Part shown: one piece after another, positions 1 to 8,738 of the stretch | Position numbering within the stretch: position 1 is the first letter of the stretch | Layout: the number at the start of each line of letters is the position of its first letter | NCBI RefSeq assembly: GCF_025465275.1 | Contig: NZ_JAODNK010000109.1 | Coordinates: forward strand, 1-58,879 | DNA length: 58,879 bases | Source of the DNA: Nocardia sp. | GTDB taxonomy: Bacteria > Actinomycetota > Actinomycetes > Mycobacteriales > Mycobacteriaceae | Reading direction: 5' to 3' | The notes under the pieces: model-generated | Seen by the model: the letters and a program-made list of their open reading frames with translations, nothing else | The model's database searches: none | What the model was told of the DNA's origin: nothing | Program-made: the position numbers and the translations under genes

Positions 1-157
1 AACTGGCTACCCCCAAGTTTCGAGCCTCAAGCCTCGAGCCTGAGCAAGGAGCCTCTGGAGCGATTTGCCCTGATGAAGCACCGGCGTCTGACGCGCACGA
101 TGTACGGACTCGCTCAGGATAGCTCCCGGCCTTTACATCGGCAAGGCAGGCGCGCTG
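1..157. other. non-coding left edge, downstream of thrB
   Basis: This is the stretch after the thrB stop codon, cut by the window edge. It has short C/G-rich direct repeats of CGAGCCT near positions 21-40 but no convincing gene. In related actinomycetes rho follows thrB on the same strand, so this may be part of the thrB-rho spacer; that is inference only. Confidence 0.4.
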
Positions 158-1138
158 TCAATCGACCGAGACGCCGTCGGCGATGCCCGGCTCGAGCACG
201 CGCAGGCCGTCGGCGAGCGCGAGTTCGTGCAGTTCCGCAGGGAATTCGCTGGTCCCGAGGGCCAATACGGTGGGTCCGGCGCCGGACACGGTGGCGGCGA
301 TTCCGGCTTCGCGCAGCCGGTCGATCCACTTGGTGGTGAGCGGTAGCGCCGAGGCCCGATAGCCCTGGTGTAGCCGATCCGCGGTGGCGGGGAGCAGCAG
401 GTCAGGGCGCTGCGTCAGGGCGACGACGGCCAGCGCGGCCCGGCTCGCATTGAACGCCGCGTCGACGTGCGGCACCGTCGCGGGTAGCAGTCCCCGCGTA
501 TGCGCGGTGGACGAATGCTCTTCCGGAATCAGCACCACCGGGCGCAGCGACGGATGCGGAACCACACGGACCGCGCGGTACACGCGCGGGTTGTGGTCCG
601 TAGCGCCGTTCACGACGGCCGAATGGTCGGTTTCGGTCCAGGACACCACGATTCCGCCCAGCACACTGGCGGAGGCATTGTCTGGATGACCTTCGAATTC
701 CGAGGAGAGCTGCACCATGACGTCATCGCCGTACGCCAGTCCCGCATCGAATTTCGCGGCCAGGCCGCGGCCGGCGGCCAGGCCGCCGACCACTGCCGAA
801 GCCGAAGAGCCCATACCGCGCGAATGGGGAATAACGTTGCGGCACACCACGTCCAGGCCGTCCGCCCAGACGCCCGCGGCCTGCAGGCCGCGTTCGATGG
901 CACGGACCACCAGATGTGAAGGGCCCCAGGGCACATCGTCGGCCCCTTCGCCCTCCACCCGGATGGTGAGCCCGGAGTCCGTGGTGGACACCGTGATCTC
1001 GTCGTACAGTCCCAAAGCGATTCCGAGAGAGTCGAAACCCGGTCCCAGATTCGCGCTGGAAGCCGGAACCCGCACCGTGACGGTGAGTCCCGCGGGCAGG
1101 GTCCGGCTGATGACCTGCTGGCCGTCGCGCGAATTCAA
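158..1138 (-). CDS. thrB: homoserine kinase ThrB
   Basis: Phosphorylates homoserine to O-phosphohomoserine, the step before threonine synthase, in the cytoplasm. The 326-residue protein shows GHMP-kinase motifs: an N-terminal VRVPASSANLGPGFDS strand-loop (about residues 23-38), the ATP-binding loop PHSRGMGSSASA (104-115) and a C-terminal SGAGPT loop. Length is normal for actinobacterial ThrB. The chosen start is a TTG one base after the thrC stop, since no ATG or GTG lies early enough to keep the N-terminal motif; translation probably depends on coupling to thrC. It is the last gene of argS-lysA-hom-thrC-thrB. Identity is secure; the exact start is less so. Confidence 0.95.
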   Translation of the reverse strand: MNSRDGQQVISRTLPAGLTVTVRVPASSANLGPGFDSLGIALGLYDEITVSTTDSGLTIRVEGEGADDVPWGPSHLVVRAIERGLQAAGVWADGLDVVCRNVIPHSRGMGSSASAVVGGLAAGRGLAAKFDAGLAYGDDVMVQLSSEFEGHPDNASASVLGGIVVSWTETDHSAVVNGATDHNPRVYRAVRVVPHPSLRPVVLIPEEHSSTAHTRGLLPATVPHVDAAFNASRAALAVVALTQRPDLLLPATADRLHQGYRASALPLTTKWIDRLREAGIAATVSGAGPTVLALGTSEFPAELHELALADGLRVLEPGIADGVSVD

Positions 1139-1139
1139 T

Positions 1140-2237
1140 TCAGGCCAGCTCGAGTGCGTGCGCCACGGCGATCGGGTCGACCTGGATGGGCTTGATGTCG
1201 GGCATGCCCGCGAGGGCGTTGTCCGGATCCTTGAGACCGTTGCCGGTCACGGTGCAGACCACGGTCAGGCCCGCGTCCAGCCAGCCCTCCGCACGGGCGG
1301 CCAGCAGACCGGCCACGGACGCCGCGGAGGCGGGCTCGACGAACACGCCTTCCGTGGCCGCGACCAGGCGGTACGCCTCGAGGATCTTCTCATCGGTGGC
1401 CGCCCGGAACGCGCCGCCGGACTCCTGCTTGGCGGCCATCGCCTGATTCCACGACGCGGGTGCGCCGATTCGGATTGCGGTGGCGATGGTTTCGGGATCC
1501 TTCACCGGCGCGCCGTGCACCAGCGGAGCCGCTCCGGCCGCCTGCACACCCAGCATGCGCGGACGCGCGCTGATAATGCCGTCGGTGAAGTACTCGCTGT
1601 AGCCCTTCCAATACGCGGTGATGTTTCCGGCATTGCCGACCGGAAGCACGTGCACGTCCGGGGCCCTGCCGAGCACATCCACGATTTCGAAAGCGGCGGT
1701 CTTCTGGCCCTCGATGCGGAACGGATTGACCGAGTTCACCAGGCCGACCTCGGGGAATTCCGCGGTGACCTTGCGCGCCAGTTCCAGGCAGTCGTCGAAA
1801 TTGCCCTCGACCTGAATGATCTTGGCGCCCAGCATGACCGCCTGGGCCAGCTTGCCCATGGAGATCTTGCCCTGCGGAATCAGCACCGCGCAGGACAGGC
1901 CCGCGCGGGTGGCATAGGCGGCGGCCGAGGCCGAGGTATTGCCGGTGGAGGCGCAGAGCACGGCCTTCTTACCGCTGGCCTTGGCCTCGGTCATGGCCAT
2001 GGTCATACCGCGGTCCTTGAAGGAACCGGTCGGGTTGGCGCCCTCGACCTTGAGGTACACCTCGCACCCGGTCAGTTCCGACAGGTGGGTCGCGGCCACC
2101 AGCGGGGTGCCGCCCTCGAACAGCGTGACGGGCTCCCAGTCGGCGCCGAGCGGCAGCCGATCCCGATACGCGGCGATCAGGCCCGGCCACGGGGTGGCGG
2201 TGCCTTGTGCAGCCGCGGCGCGCGCTGTCGTACTCAT
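1140..2237 (-). CDS. thrC: threonine synthase ThrC
   Basis: PLP-dependent lyase converting O-phosphohomoserine to threonine and phosphate. The 365-residue protein has the fold type II signature GSFKDRGMTMAM with the PLP-binding lysine at K74, a CASTGNTSASAAAYA substrate loop and a VLPVGNAGN loop further on. It is the shorter, bacterial threonine synthase class typical of actinomycetes. The ATG start overlaps the hom stop by four bases (ATGA), and its own stop lies one base before thrB, so the three genes are translationally coupled. Confidence 0.96.
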   Translation of the reverse strand: MSTTARAAAAQGTATPWPGLIAAYRDRLPLGADWEPVTLFEGGTPLVAATHLSELTGCEVYLKVEGANPTGSFKDRGMTMAMTEAKASGKKAVLCASTGNTSASAAAYATRAGLSCAVLIPQGKISMGKLAQAVMLGAKIIQVEGNFDDCLELARKVTAEFPEVGLVNSVNPFRIEGQKTAAFEIVDVLGRAPDVHVLPVGNAGNITAYWKGYSEYFTDGIISARPRMLGVQAAGAAPLVHGAPVKDPETIATAIRIGAPASWNQAMAAKQESGGAFRAATDEKILEAYRLVAATEGVFVEPASAASVAGLLAARAEGWLDAGLTVVCTVTGNGLKDPDNALAGMPDIKPIQVDPIAVAHALELA

Positions 2238-3595
2238 TCCTCGGTGCCTTCCAATCTCAGAACACTGGTCACGGACGTGACGGAGTCCAGTTCGGCCAAC
2301 GCGGCCACGGTATCGGCCAGGGCCGATTCCAGCGCGTGGTGGGTCACCACAACGAGGCGTGCGCCCGCGTCGTGGCCTTCCTGGCGGACCGTCGAGATAC
2401 TGACCCCATGCTTGGCGAATTCGCCCGCGACCGTTTCCAGCACACCTGCACGGTCTGCGACCTGCATGTTCACGTGGTAGCGGGTGGGGGTATCGCCGAC
2501 CGCGGCGATCGGCAGCTCAGCATAAACCGACTCGCCCGGCGCACGGCCACCGTAGAACTTGTTGCGCGCCGCCATCACCAGATCGCCCATCACGGCCGAG
2601 GCCGTCGGCGCGCCGCCGGCGCCCTGCCCGTAGAACATCAGGCGGCCGGCGTTCTCCGCTTCCACGACAACGGCATTGAAAGCGCCGTTGACCGAGGCCA
2701 GCGGGTGCTTGCGCGGGATGAGGGCCGGGTAGACGCGGACGGAGACGCTCTCCTTGCCGCCCTCGTCGGTGACACGCTCGCAGATGGCGAGCAGCTTCAC
2801 GGTGCAGCCGACGGCGGCGGCGGTCTCCAGATCCTCGGACGTGATCTTGGAGATGCCCTCGCGGTAGACATCGGCCGAGGTGACGCGGGTATGGAAGGCC
2901 ACCGACGCGAGAATCGCGGCCTTGGCGGCGGCGTCGAAGCCCTCCACGTCGGCGGTCGGGTCGGCCTCGGCGTAGCCCAGGCGGGTGGCCTCGGCGAGCA
3001 CATCGTCGTAATCGGCGCCGGTCTCGGACATGGCCGAGAGGATGAAGTTGGTGGTGCCGTTGACAATGCCGACCACCCGGTTCACCCGGTCACCGGACAG
3101 CGACTGGATGAGCGGGCGCAGCACCGGGATCGCACCCGCGACCGCAGCCTCGAAGTACAGGTCGGCACGGTGGGATTCGGCGGCGCCGGCCAGTTCGCCG
3201 GTGTGATCGGCGAGCAGCGCCTTATTGGCGCTGACCACGGACTTGCCGGCGTCCAGTGCGGTCTTGATCAGCTTCCGGGCCGGATCAATGCCACCCATGA
3301 CCTCGACCACGATGTCCACATCGTCACGGGTGACGAGGGCTTCGGCATCGGTGGTGAGCAGCTCGGGCGAAAGACCACGATCCTTGGTGAGATCGCGGAC
3401 CGCGACACCGCGCAGCACCACCGGGGCGCCGACACGGTTGCAGAGGTCGTCGGCGTTCTCGCGAATGATGCGGACCACCTCGGTGCCGACCGTGCCCATG
3501 CCGAGGACCGCGATTCCGATCGGGTGATCCGATCCCCACACGCCGTTCTTGGTACTAGCTGCTGTGCCGCTTTCACGGCTCGCCGTGGTGGTCAT
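2234..3595 (-). CDS. hom: homoserine dehydrogenase with ACT domain
   Basis: NAD(P)H-dependent reduction of aspartate semialdehyde to homoserine, the branch point from lysine toward threonine and methionine. The 453-residue protein carries a Rossmann motif AVLGMGTVGTEV (about residues 29-40), a central catalytic domain with GIVNGTTNFIL, and a C-terminal ACT domain beginning near RYHVNMQVADRAG (about 370-450), the usual site of threonine feedback control. It overlaps lysA by four bases upstream and thrC by four bases downstream, so it sits inside one operon with both. The Mtb equivalent is called thrA. Confidence 0.96.
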   Translation of the reverse strand: MTTTASRESGTAASTKNGVWGSDHPIGIAVLGMGTVGTEVVRIIRENADDLCNRVGAPVVLRGVAVRDLTKDRGLSPELLTTDAEALVTRDDVDIVVEVMGGIDPARKLIKTALDAGKSVVSANKALLADHTGELAGAAESHRADLYFEAAVAGAIPVLRPLIQSLSGDRVNRVVGIVNGTTNFILSAMSETGADYDDVLAEATRLGYAEADPTADVEGFDAAAKAAILASVAFHTRVTSADVYREGISKITSEDLETAAAVGCTVKLLAICERVTDEGGKESVSVRVYPALIPRKHPLASVNGAFNAVVVEAENAGRLMFYGQGAGGAPTASAVMGDLVMAARNKFYGGRAPGESVYAELPIAAVGDTPTRYHVNMQVADRAGVLETVAGEFAKHGVSISTVRQEGHDAGARLVVVTHHALESALADTVAALAELDSVTSVTSVLRLEGTEE

Positions 3596-5013
3596 GCATT
3601 CACCTCCAAGCTGAGTAGGTCCTCCACCGTTTCGCGGCGAAGAATCAAGCGCGCCTTGCCGTCTCGCACCGCGACCACAGCGGGCCGCGTGAGCAGGTTG
3701 TAACGGCTCGACATCGAGTAGCAGTACGCGCCGGTTGCCGCCACCGCCACCAGGTCACCCGGGCCGACATCGGCCGGGAGCCAGGTATCGCGAATGACGA
3801 TATCCCCACTCTCGCAATGCTTTCCGACCACCCGAGCGACCACCGGTGCGGCATCGCTGGAACGCGACACCAGCCGGCAGTCGTATTCGGCCTGGTACAG
3901 CGCGGGCCGGATATTGTCGCTCATCCCGCCGTCGACACTGACGTAGCGGCGGCGTGCGCCCGCGTCGAGCATCACGTCCTTGGTGGTGCCGACCTCGTAC
4001 AGGGTGACCGTGCCCGGTCCGGCGATGGCGCGGCCCGGCTCGACCGCGATGGTCGGCACCGGCAGGCCCGCGCGGGCCGCCTCTTCGGCGACGATGCGGC
4101 GCAGGCTGGACGCGAACTCGTCCAGCGACGGCGGATCCTCGTGCGGCAGGTACGAAATACCCAGGCCGCCACCGAGATCCAGCACATTGATCTGCGCGGC
4201 GCGCTCGACGCCGAACTTGTCCACAGCCTCCCGCAGCAGGCCGAGCATGCGGCGGGTGGAGATTTCGAAGCCGTCGATCTCGAAGATCTGCGACCCGATG
4301 TGCGAATGCAGCCCGACCATCTTCAGATTGTCGGACTCGAAAACCCGGGCAATGGCCTGCATGGCATCGCCGCTGGCAATGGAGAAGCCGAACTTCTGAT
4401 CCTCGTGCGCGGTCGAAATGTACTCGTGAGTGTGCGCTTCCACGCCGACCGTGACCCGGACCAGCACATCGACGACCTGGCCAGCGGTCTTGGCGATGGC
4501 TTCCAGGCGTTCGATCTCGATGAGCGAGTCGAGCACCACGTGGCCGACCCCGGCCGCGACGGCCATTTCCAGCTCGGGCACCGATTTATTGTTGCCGTGC
4601 AGCGCGATTCGCTCGGCCGGGAAGCCGGCGTGCAGCGCCACCGCGAGCTCGCCGCCGGAGCAGACGTCGAGGTGCAGGCCCTCGTCGCGGATCCAGCGGG
4701 CGATCTCTCCGGACAGGAAAGCCTTGGAGGCGTAGTGAACTCGCGAGCCCTCGCCGAAGGCGCGGACCATATCGCGGCAGCGCGAACGGAAGTCGTCCTC
4801 GTCGATGACGAAGAGCGGGGTGCCGAAGTCGGCGGCCAGCTCGTGCACCGGCACGCCGGCAAGCTGCACGACGCCGTCGACATCGCGAGAGGCGTTGCGC
4901 GGCCACACATTCGCGGGCAGGTTGATCATCTGCTGCGAATTCTCCGGCCGCTCAGGAAGATTCTGAGTGGGCGGGATGTCCGCGTGACGGGGACCAGCGG
5001 GATGTGCACTCAT
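3592..5013 (-). CDS. lysA: diaminopimelate decarboxylase LysA
   Basis: PLP enzyme that decarboxylates meso-diaminopimelate to lysine, the last step of lysine synthesis. The 473-residue alanine-racemase-fold protein shows the PLP lysine in HYASKAF (K97), a glycine-rich phosphate loop near LDLGGGLG, and the catalytic cysteine in KHCESGD (C400). The ATG at 5013 directly follows the argS TAA stop. An internal ATG about 28 codons in (near 4929, before NLPANVWPRN) would give a protein closer in length to the mycobacterial enzyme, so the N-terminal 28 residues, rich in Pro, may not be translated. Function is secure. Confidence 0.95.
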   Translation of the reverse strand: MSAHPAGPRHADIPPTQNLPERPENSQQMINLPANVWPRNASRDVDGVVQLAGVPVHELAADFGTPLFVIDEDDFRSRCRDMVRAFGEGSRVHYASKAFLSGEIARWIRDEGLHLDVCSGGELAVALHAGFPAERIALHGNNKSVPELEMAVAAGVGHVVLDSLIEIERLEAIAKTAGQVVDVLVRVTVGVEAHTHEYISTAHEDQKFGFSIASGDAMQAIARVFESDNLKMVGLHSHIGSQIFEIDGFEISTRRMLGLLREAVDKFGVERAAQINVLDLGGGLGISYLPHEDPPSLDEFASSLRRIVAEEAARAGLPVPTIAVEPGRAIAGPGTVTLYEVGTTKDVMLDAGARRRYVSVDGGMSDNIRPALYQAEYDCRLVSRSSDAAPVVARVVGKHCESGDIVIRDTWLPADVGPGDLVAVAATGAYCYSMSSRYNLLTRPAVVAVRDGKARLILRRETVEDLLSLEVNA

Positions 5014-6672
5014 TTACATACGCTCCGGAGCAGAGACGCCTAGCAGCGCGAGGCCGTTGGCGAGAACCTGACGGGTGGCTTTGACCAGCTCGAGACGAGC
5101 GGCATTTCGGGGGGAGACCGGGTCGTCTCCCATAGGGAGTACCCGCATTTCATTGTCGGACTGGAAGGGGTGGTACACCCCGGCCAGTTCCTCCAGGTAG
5201 CGGACTACGCGGTGCGGCTCACGGATCTCCGCGGCGGTGGCCACCACGCGCGGGTATTCGCCGAGGGTGCGGATGATCTCGCCCTCGCGGTCGGCGGTCA
5301 GCAGGCTCAAATCCACTGGCACCGAAGCGAAATCGAACGCTTCCGAGTTCTTGATGATGTTGCAGGTGCGCGCGTGCGCGTATTGCACGTAGTAGATCGG
5401 GTTTTCATTGTTCTGCTTGGTCCACAGGCCCAGATCGATATCGATGCTGGTGTTCACCGAGGACCGCACCAGCGAGTACCGGGCGGCGTCCACGCCGATG
5501 GCCTCGACCAGGTCGTCGAGGGTGATCACGGTGCCCGCGCGCTTCGACATCTTCACGGCGGCACCGTCTTTGACCAGATTCACCATCTGGCCGATGAGCA
5601 CCTCGACGGTGTTCGGGTCGTCACCGAACGCGGCCGCGGCGGCCTTGAGCCGGCCGATGTAGCCGTGGTGGTCCGCGCCCAGCATGTAGATGCACAGGTC
5701 GAATCCCCGCGCGCGCTTGTTGTGGAAGTAGGCGATATCGCCGCCGATGTACGCCGAATTGCCGTCGCTCTTGATGACGACCCGGTCCTTGTCATCGCCG
5801 TACTCGGTGCTGGCGATCCACCAGGCGCCGTCCTTCTCGTACAGCTTGCCGGAGTCCTTGAGCTCCTCGATGGCCTTCTCGACGGCGCCGGAGGCGAACA
5901 GCGAGCTCTCGTTGAAGTACACGTCGAAGTCCACGCCGAACTCGTGCAGGTTCTGCTTGATCTGCGCGAACATCAGCTCGACGCCTTCGCGGCGGAACAG
6001 CTCGTGCTGCTCGGACGCGGGCAGGCTCAGCGCGTCCGGGTTCGCGGCGACAATCGTGTCGGCGATCTCGGTGATGTAACCACCCGCGTAGCCGTCCTCC
6101 GGCGTCGGCTGCCCGGTGGCGGCGGCGACCAGCGATTTCGCGAAGCGGTCGATCTGCGCGCCATGATCGTTGAAGTAGTACTCGCGGGTGACGGCCGCGC
6201 CCTGCGCCGACAGAATCCGGCCGAGCGCGTCACCGACGGCGGCCCAGCGGGTGCCGCCCAGGTGGATCGGCCCGGTCGGGTTGGCGGAGACGAATTCCAG
6301 GTTGATCTTCTGGCCGTGCAGCACGTCCGCGGTGCCGTACCGCGCGCCCGCGGCCAGGATGTTTTCGACGATCGCACCCTGCGCGGCCTTCGCCAGCCGG
6401 ATGTTCAGGAAGCCCGGTCCCGCGACTTCGGCGACGTCGATGCCTTCGGCCTGCGAGAGCGCCGCGGCGAGTAGATTCGCAAAATCGCGCGGGTTCATTC
6501 CTGCCCGCTTACCTACCTGCATGGCCACATTCGTGGCATAGTCACCGTGCTCGGGGTTACGGGGACGCTCCACCTTGACCTCGTCGGGCAGGACCGCAGG
6601 GTCGGATCCGCGTTCGACAAGTACCTTCGCAGCGGTTGCGCGAAGGAGATCTGCAAGGTCAGCTGGAGTCAC
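5014..6672 (-). CDS. argS: arginyl-tRNA synthetase
   Basis: Class I aminoacyl-tRNA synthetase charging tRNA-Arg. The 552-residue protein has an N-terminal Add-1-like domain, the HIGH-type motif PTGPIHLGG (HLGG at 137-140), a KMSK loop AVKMSKRAGT (374-377), and an anticodon-binding C-terminal helical domain ending in GVSAPERM. The start is GTG at 6672. It is the first gene of the argS-lysA-hom-thrC-thrB block, an order shared with mycobacteria, and stands divergent to the DUF3105 gene. A tRNA-Arg gene lies about 2 kb away on the plus strand. Confidence 0.97.
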   Translation of the reverse strand: MTPADLADLLRATAAKVLVERGSDPAVLPDEVKVERPRNPEHGDYATNVAMQVGKRAGMNPRDFANLLAAALSQAEGIDVAEVAGPGFLNIRLAKAAQGAIVENILAAGARYGTADVLHGQKINLEFVSANPTGPIHLGGTRWAAVGDALGRILSAQGAAVTREYYFNDHGAQIDRFAKSLVAAATGQPTPEDGYAGGYITEIADTIVAANPDALSLPASEQHELFRREGVELMFAQIKQNLHEFGVDFDVYFNESSLFASGAVEKAIEELKDSGKLYEKDGAWWIASTEYGDDKDRVVIKSDGNSAYIGGDIAYFHNKRARGFDLCIYMLGADHHGYIGRLKAAAAAFGDDPNTVEVLIGQMVNLVKDGAAVKMSKRAGTVITLDDLVEAIGVDAARYSLVRSSVNTSIDIDLGLWTKQNNENPIYYVQYAHARTCNIIKNSEAFDFASVPVDLSLLTADREGEIIRTLGEYPRVVATAAEIREPHRVVRYLEELAGVYHPFQSDNEMRVLPMGDDPVSPRNAARLELVKATRQVLANGLALLGVSAPERM

Positions 6673-6738
6673 GAGTAACTATCCTATGGTCTGAGCAGGT
6701 GTACGCCGCGAGCGGGCACCTACCGGGCAGGCGCCCAG

Positions 6739-6762
6739 CAAACGATGCGGCCGCATCGTTTG
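6739..6762. promoter_or_regulatory. perfect 24-bp palindrome, candidate operator
   Basis: The half-site CAAACGATGCGG is followed immediately by its exact reverse complement, with no spacer. It lies in the 124-bp divergent gap between argS and the DUF3105 gene, 35-58 bases upstream of the chosen ATG. Perfect symmetry without a loop suggests a dimeric repressor site rather than an RNA hairpin. The regulator is unknown. Confidence 0.6.
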
Positions 6763-6796
6763 ATTGTCCGATACGTCGAAGAGAGCACAACTAGCT

Positions 6797-7756
6797 ATGC
6801 CGAGTAGGACGAGTGCCAAGTCGGCCAAGGCCATCAAGGCCGCAGGCAAATCTTCCGGTGGGTTCCGTAAGGGCGGCACCGGCGGCAGACTTCCCACCAA
6901 GCGCCAGATTCCCTGGATGACGATCGCAGCGGTGGTGTGTGTGCTCGCGCTGATCGGCGGAATCGCCGCATTCCTGGTCCCGAAGATCCAGGACAAGCAG
7001 GAGGCGGACAAGTACACGCCGAGCGCCCAGAAGAAGGATCCGTCGGATCAGATCTCGGGTGTGGTCAAGAAGGACTACCCGGCCGGTCTGCACGTGGCCG
7101 CGACGCAGCGCGTGGCATACGACCAGGCACCGCCCTTCGGTGGGCCGCACGACGGTTCGTGGGCGGCGTGCACGGGCATCGTGTACTCCAAGGCGATTCG
7201 CACCGAGAATGCCGTGCATTCGCTGGAGCACGGCGCGATCTGGATCGCGTACAACCCCGACAAGGTCGACAAGGCCGGCATCGATCTGCTGAAGCAGAAG
7301 GTGCAGGGCAAGCCGTACTCCCTGATGTCGCCGTACCCCGGCCTGGATTCGCCGATTTCGCTGCAGTCGTGGGGCCATCAGCTGAAGCTGAACTCGGCCG
7401 ACGACAAGCGCGTGAACGAATTCATCACCGCGCTGCGCCTGAATCAGAACACCTACCCGGAGGTCGGCGCGGATTGCGCGAACCCGACCTTCAGCACCGA
7501 CAATCCGCCGCCGTTCGATCCGGCGCCGGTGGGTCCGGACGCGGTGCCGATGGACGGTAAGGGCCTGCAGCAGGATCAGACCGAGCTCTCCGGCGCCGGC
7601 GGCGCGCCGACCATGCCGAGCGGTGGCATTCCGGGTCTCCCGGGCGGCCTGTCCGGCCTCCCCGGTGGTCTGTCCGGTCTGCCGGGCGGCGTGCCGAGCA
7701 TTCCGGCGCCGACCGATGCCCCGACCGTGCCGGATCAGCCGGCTCCGACGCAGTAA
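6797..7756 (+). CDS. DUF3105 membrane-anchored protein
   Basis: The 319-residue protein has a basic N-terminus, a single membrane segment (about residues 43-65, ending IGGIAAFLVP) and an extracytoplasmic DUF3105 domain. Typical motifs are PFGGPHDGSWAACTG, NAVHSLEHGAIWIAYNP and the C-terminal DCANPTF. The conserved His and Cys residues could bind a metal, but the family function is not established. The tail is low complexity, with PGGLSGL heptads repeated, then Pro/Ala-rich sequence. A TTG 33 bases upstream could extend the frame, but it sits next to the palindrome, so ATG 6797 is preferred. Its stop overlaps the DUF305 start (TAATG). A second paralog is at 19966-20853. Confidence 0.85.
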   Translation: MPSRTSAKSAKAIKAAGKSSGGFRKGGTGGRLPTKRQIPWMTIAAVVCVLALIGGIAAFLVPKIQDKQEADKYTPSAQKKDPSDQISGVVKKDYPAGLHVAATQRVAYDQAPPFGGPHDGSWAACTGIVYSKAIRTENAVHSLEHGAIWIAYNPDKVDKAGIDLLKQKVQGKPYSLMSPYPGLDSPISLQSWGHQLKLNSADDKRVNEFITALRLNQNTYPEVGADCANPTFSTDNPPPFDPAPVGPDAVPMDGKGLQQDQTELSGAGGAPTMPSGGIPGLPGGLSGLPGGLSGLPGGVPSIPAPTDAPTVPDQPAPTQ

Positions 7757-8496
7757 TGCCGCCGCCCTTGCTTTCCGATGAGGCGAAGGATTTCAGCGAC
7801 GACACCGAACCGACCGCCGAGCCGGTGCAGCTGACGCGGCGCAGTCAGCGTCCGGCGCTGCTGGTGCTCGGTGTGATCAGCGTGCTGCTGCTCGGTTTCG
7901 CGGCCGGCATTCTGGTCGGTAATCCGCTGCGGCAGACGCAGGAGACGCCCGGCACGGTGGATGTCGGCTTCAGCCAAGACATGTCGGTGCATCACGCGCA
8001 GGCGGTGCAGATGTCCGGCATCGCGCTGGCCGGCGCCAGTGACACCGAGGTGCGCCGGCTCGCCTACGACATTCTCACCACGCAGGCGAATCAGGCCGGC
8101 CGCATGCAGGGTTGGCTGCAACTGTGGGGCAAGCCGTTTGTCGGCCCCGACGGATACATGGGGTGGATGTCCGACATGTCGGATATGCCGGGCATGCATC
8201 ACGGTCCCACCACCCAGAACAGCGGTCCGGCGCAGACCATGCCCGGTATGGCGACGGAGCAGGAACTCTCGACGCTCCGCACCGCCACCGGCCCCGCCCT
8301 GGACACCCTGTTCCTGCAGCTGATGCTCCGCCACCACCAGGGCGGTATGCCGATGATCCAATATGCCGCCCAGCACGCCGATACCGACGCCGTCCGCTCC
8401 CTCGCGGACAGCATGGTGAAGACCCAGACGAGCGAAGCCCAGCTCATGGCGCAGATGCTCAAAGATCGGGGCGCGGCCCAACTTCCCATGAACTGA
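7756..8496 (+). CDS. DUF305 (ferritin-like) Met/His-rich exported protein
   Basis: The 246-residue protein has one N-terminal membrane segment (LLVLGVISVLLLGFAAGILV, about residues 35-54) and an outside DUF305 domain. The two DUF305 halves show DMSVHHAQAVQM and LMLRHHQGGMPMI, and between them lies a Met-rich stretch (GWMSDMSDMPGMHH). Met and His clusters of this kind are found in periplasmic copper-handling proteins, so copper binding is a reasonable inference but not shown. Its ATG overlaps the stop of the DUF3105 gene by one base, so the two are co-translated and probably act together. A hairpin terminator follows. Confidence 0.87.
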   Translation: MPPPLLSDEAKDFSDDTEPTAEPVQLTRRSQRPALLVLGVISVLLLGFAAGILVGNPLRQTQETPGTVDVGFSQDMSVHHAQAVQMSGIALAGASDTEVRRLAYDILTTQANQAGRMQGWLQLWGKPFVGPDGYMGWMSDMSDMPGMHHGPTTQNSGPAQTMPGMATEQELSTLRTATGPALDTLFLQLMLRHHQGGMPMIQYAAQHADTDAVRSLADSMVKTQTSEAQLMAQMLKDRGAAQLPMN

Positions 8497-8502
8497 CCGG
8501 CC

Positions 8503-8538
8503 TGTACCGGGCAAAACACCCGGTACACCTCAGTTTTT
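8503..8538 (+). terminator. rho-independent terminator of the DUF3105-DUF305 operon
   Basis: The stem TGTACCGGG (8503-8511) pairs with CCCGGTACA (8519-8527) across a CAAAACA loop, and a run of five T lies at 8534-8538. It starts seven bases after the DUF305 stop. Confidence 0.75.
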
Positions 8539-8565
8539 GGTGCAGCGGACCCGATGCGATACGCT
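8537..8565 (+). promoter_or_regulatory. possible sigma-A-type promoter of tRNA-Arg
   Basis: TTGGTG (8537-8542) and TACGCT (8560-8565) are separated by 17 bp and lie about 48 bp upstream of the mature tRNA-Arg. It is a reasonable but weak match to a housekeeping promoter. Confidence 0.35.
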
Positions 8566-8612
8566 TTCCCCGCCCACTCGGAAAGTCGAGAAGTCCGAGC
8601 GGGTCCACCCCC

Positions 8613-8685
8613 GCCCTCGTAGCTCAGGGGATAGAGCGTCTGCCTCCGGAGCAGAAGGCCGCAGGTTCGATTCCTGCCGAGGGCA
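8613..8685 (+). tRNA. tRNA-Arg (anticodon CCG)
   Basis: The acceptor stem GCCCTCG (8613-8619) pairs with CGAGGGC (8678-8684), and the discriminator is A. The D-arm begins AGCTCAG. The anticodon stem TCTGC/GCAGA encloses loop CTCCGGA, giving anticodon CCG (reads CGG, Arg). The T-arm contains GGTTCGATTCC. The CCA end is not encoded. A strong terminator follows at once. Confidence 0.97.
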
Positions 8686-8690
8686 CAGCG

Positions 8691-8730
8691 AAAAGGCCCC
8701 GACCATGATTCATGGTCGGGGCCTTTTCTT
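8691..8730. terminator. 17-bp hairpin terminator after tRNA-Arg
   Basis: A perfect stem, AAAAGGCCCCGACCATG (8691-8707) against its complement (8711-8727), closes an ATT loop and ends in TTTTCTTTTC. The A tract on one side and T tract on the other allow termination on both strands, serving tRNA-Arg (plus) and the SnoaL-like gene (minus). Confidence 0.9.
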
Positions 8731-8738
8731 TTCGCCTG

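Noticed and set aside
717..2480. 587-codon open frame antisense to thrB and thrC
   Set aside because: It shadows two well-identified genes and its product is low-complexity Arg/Gly/His-rich without motifs.
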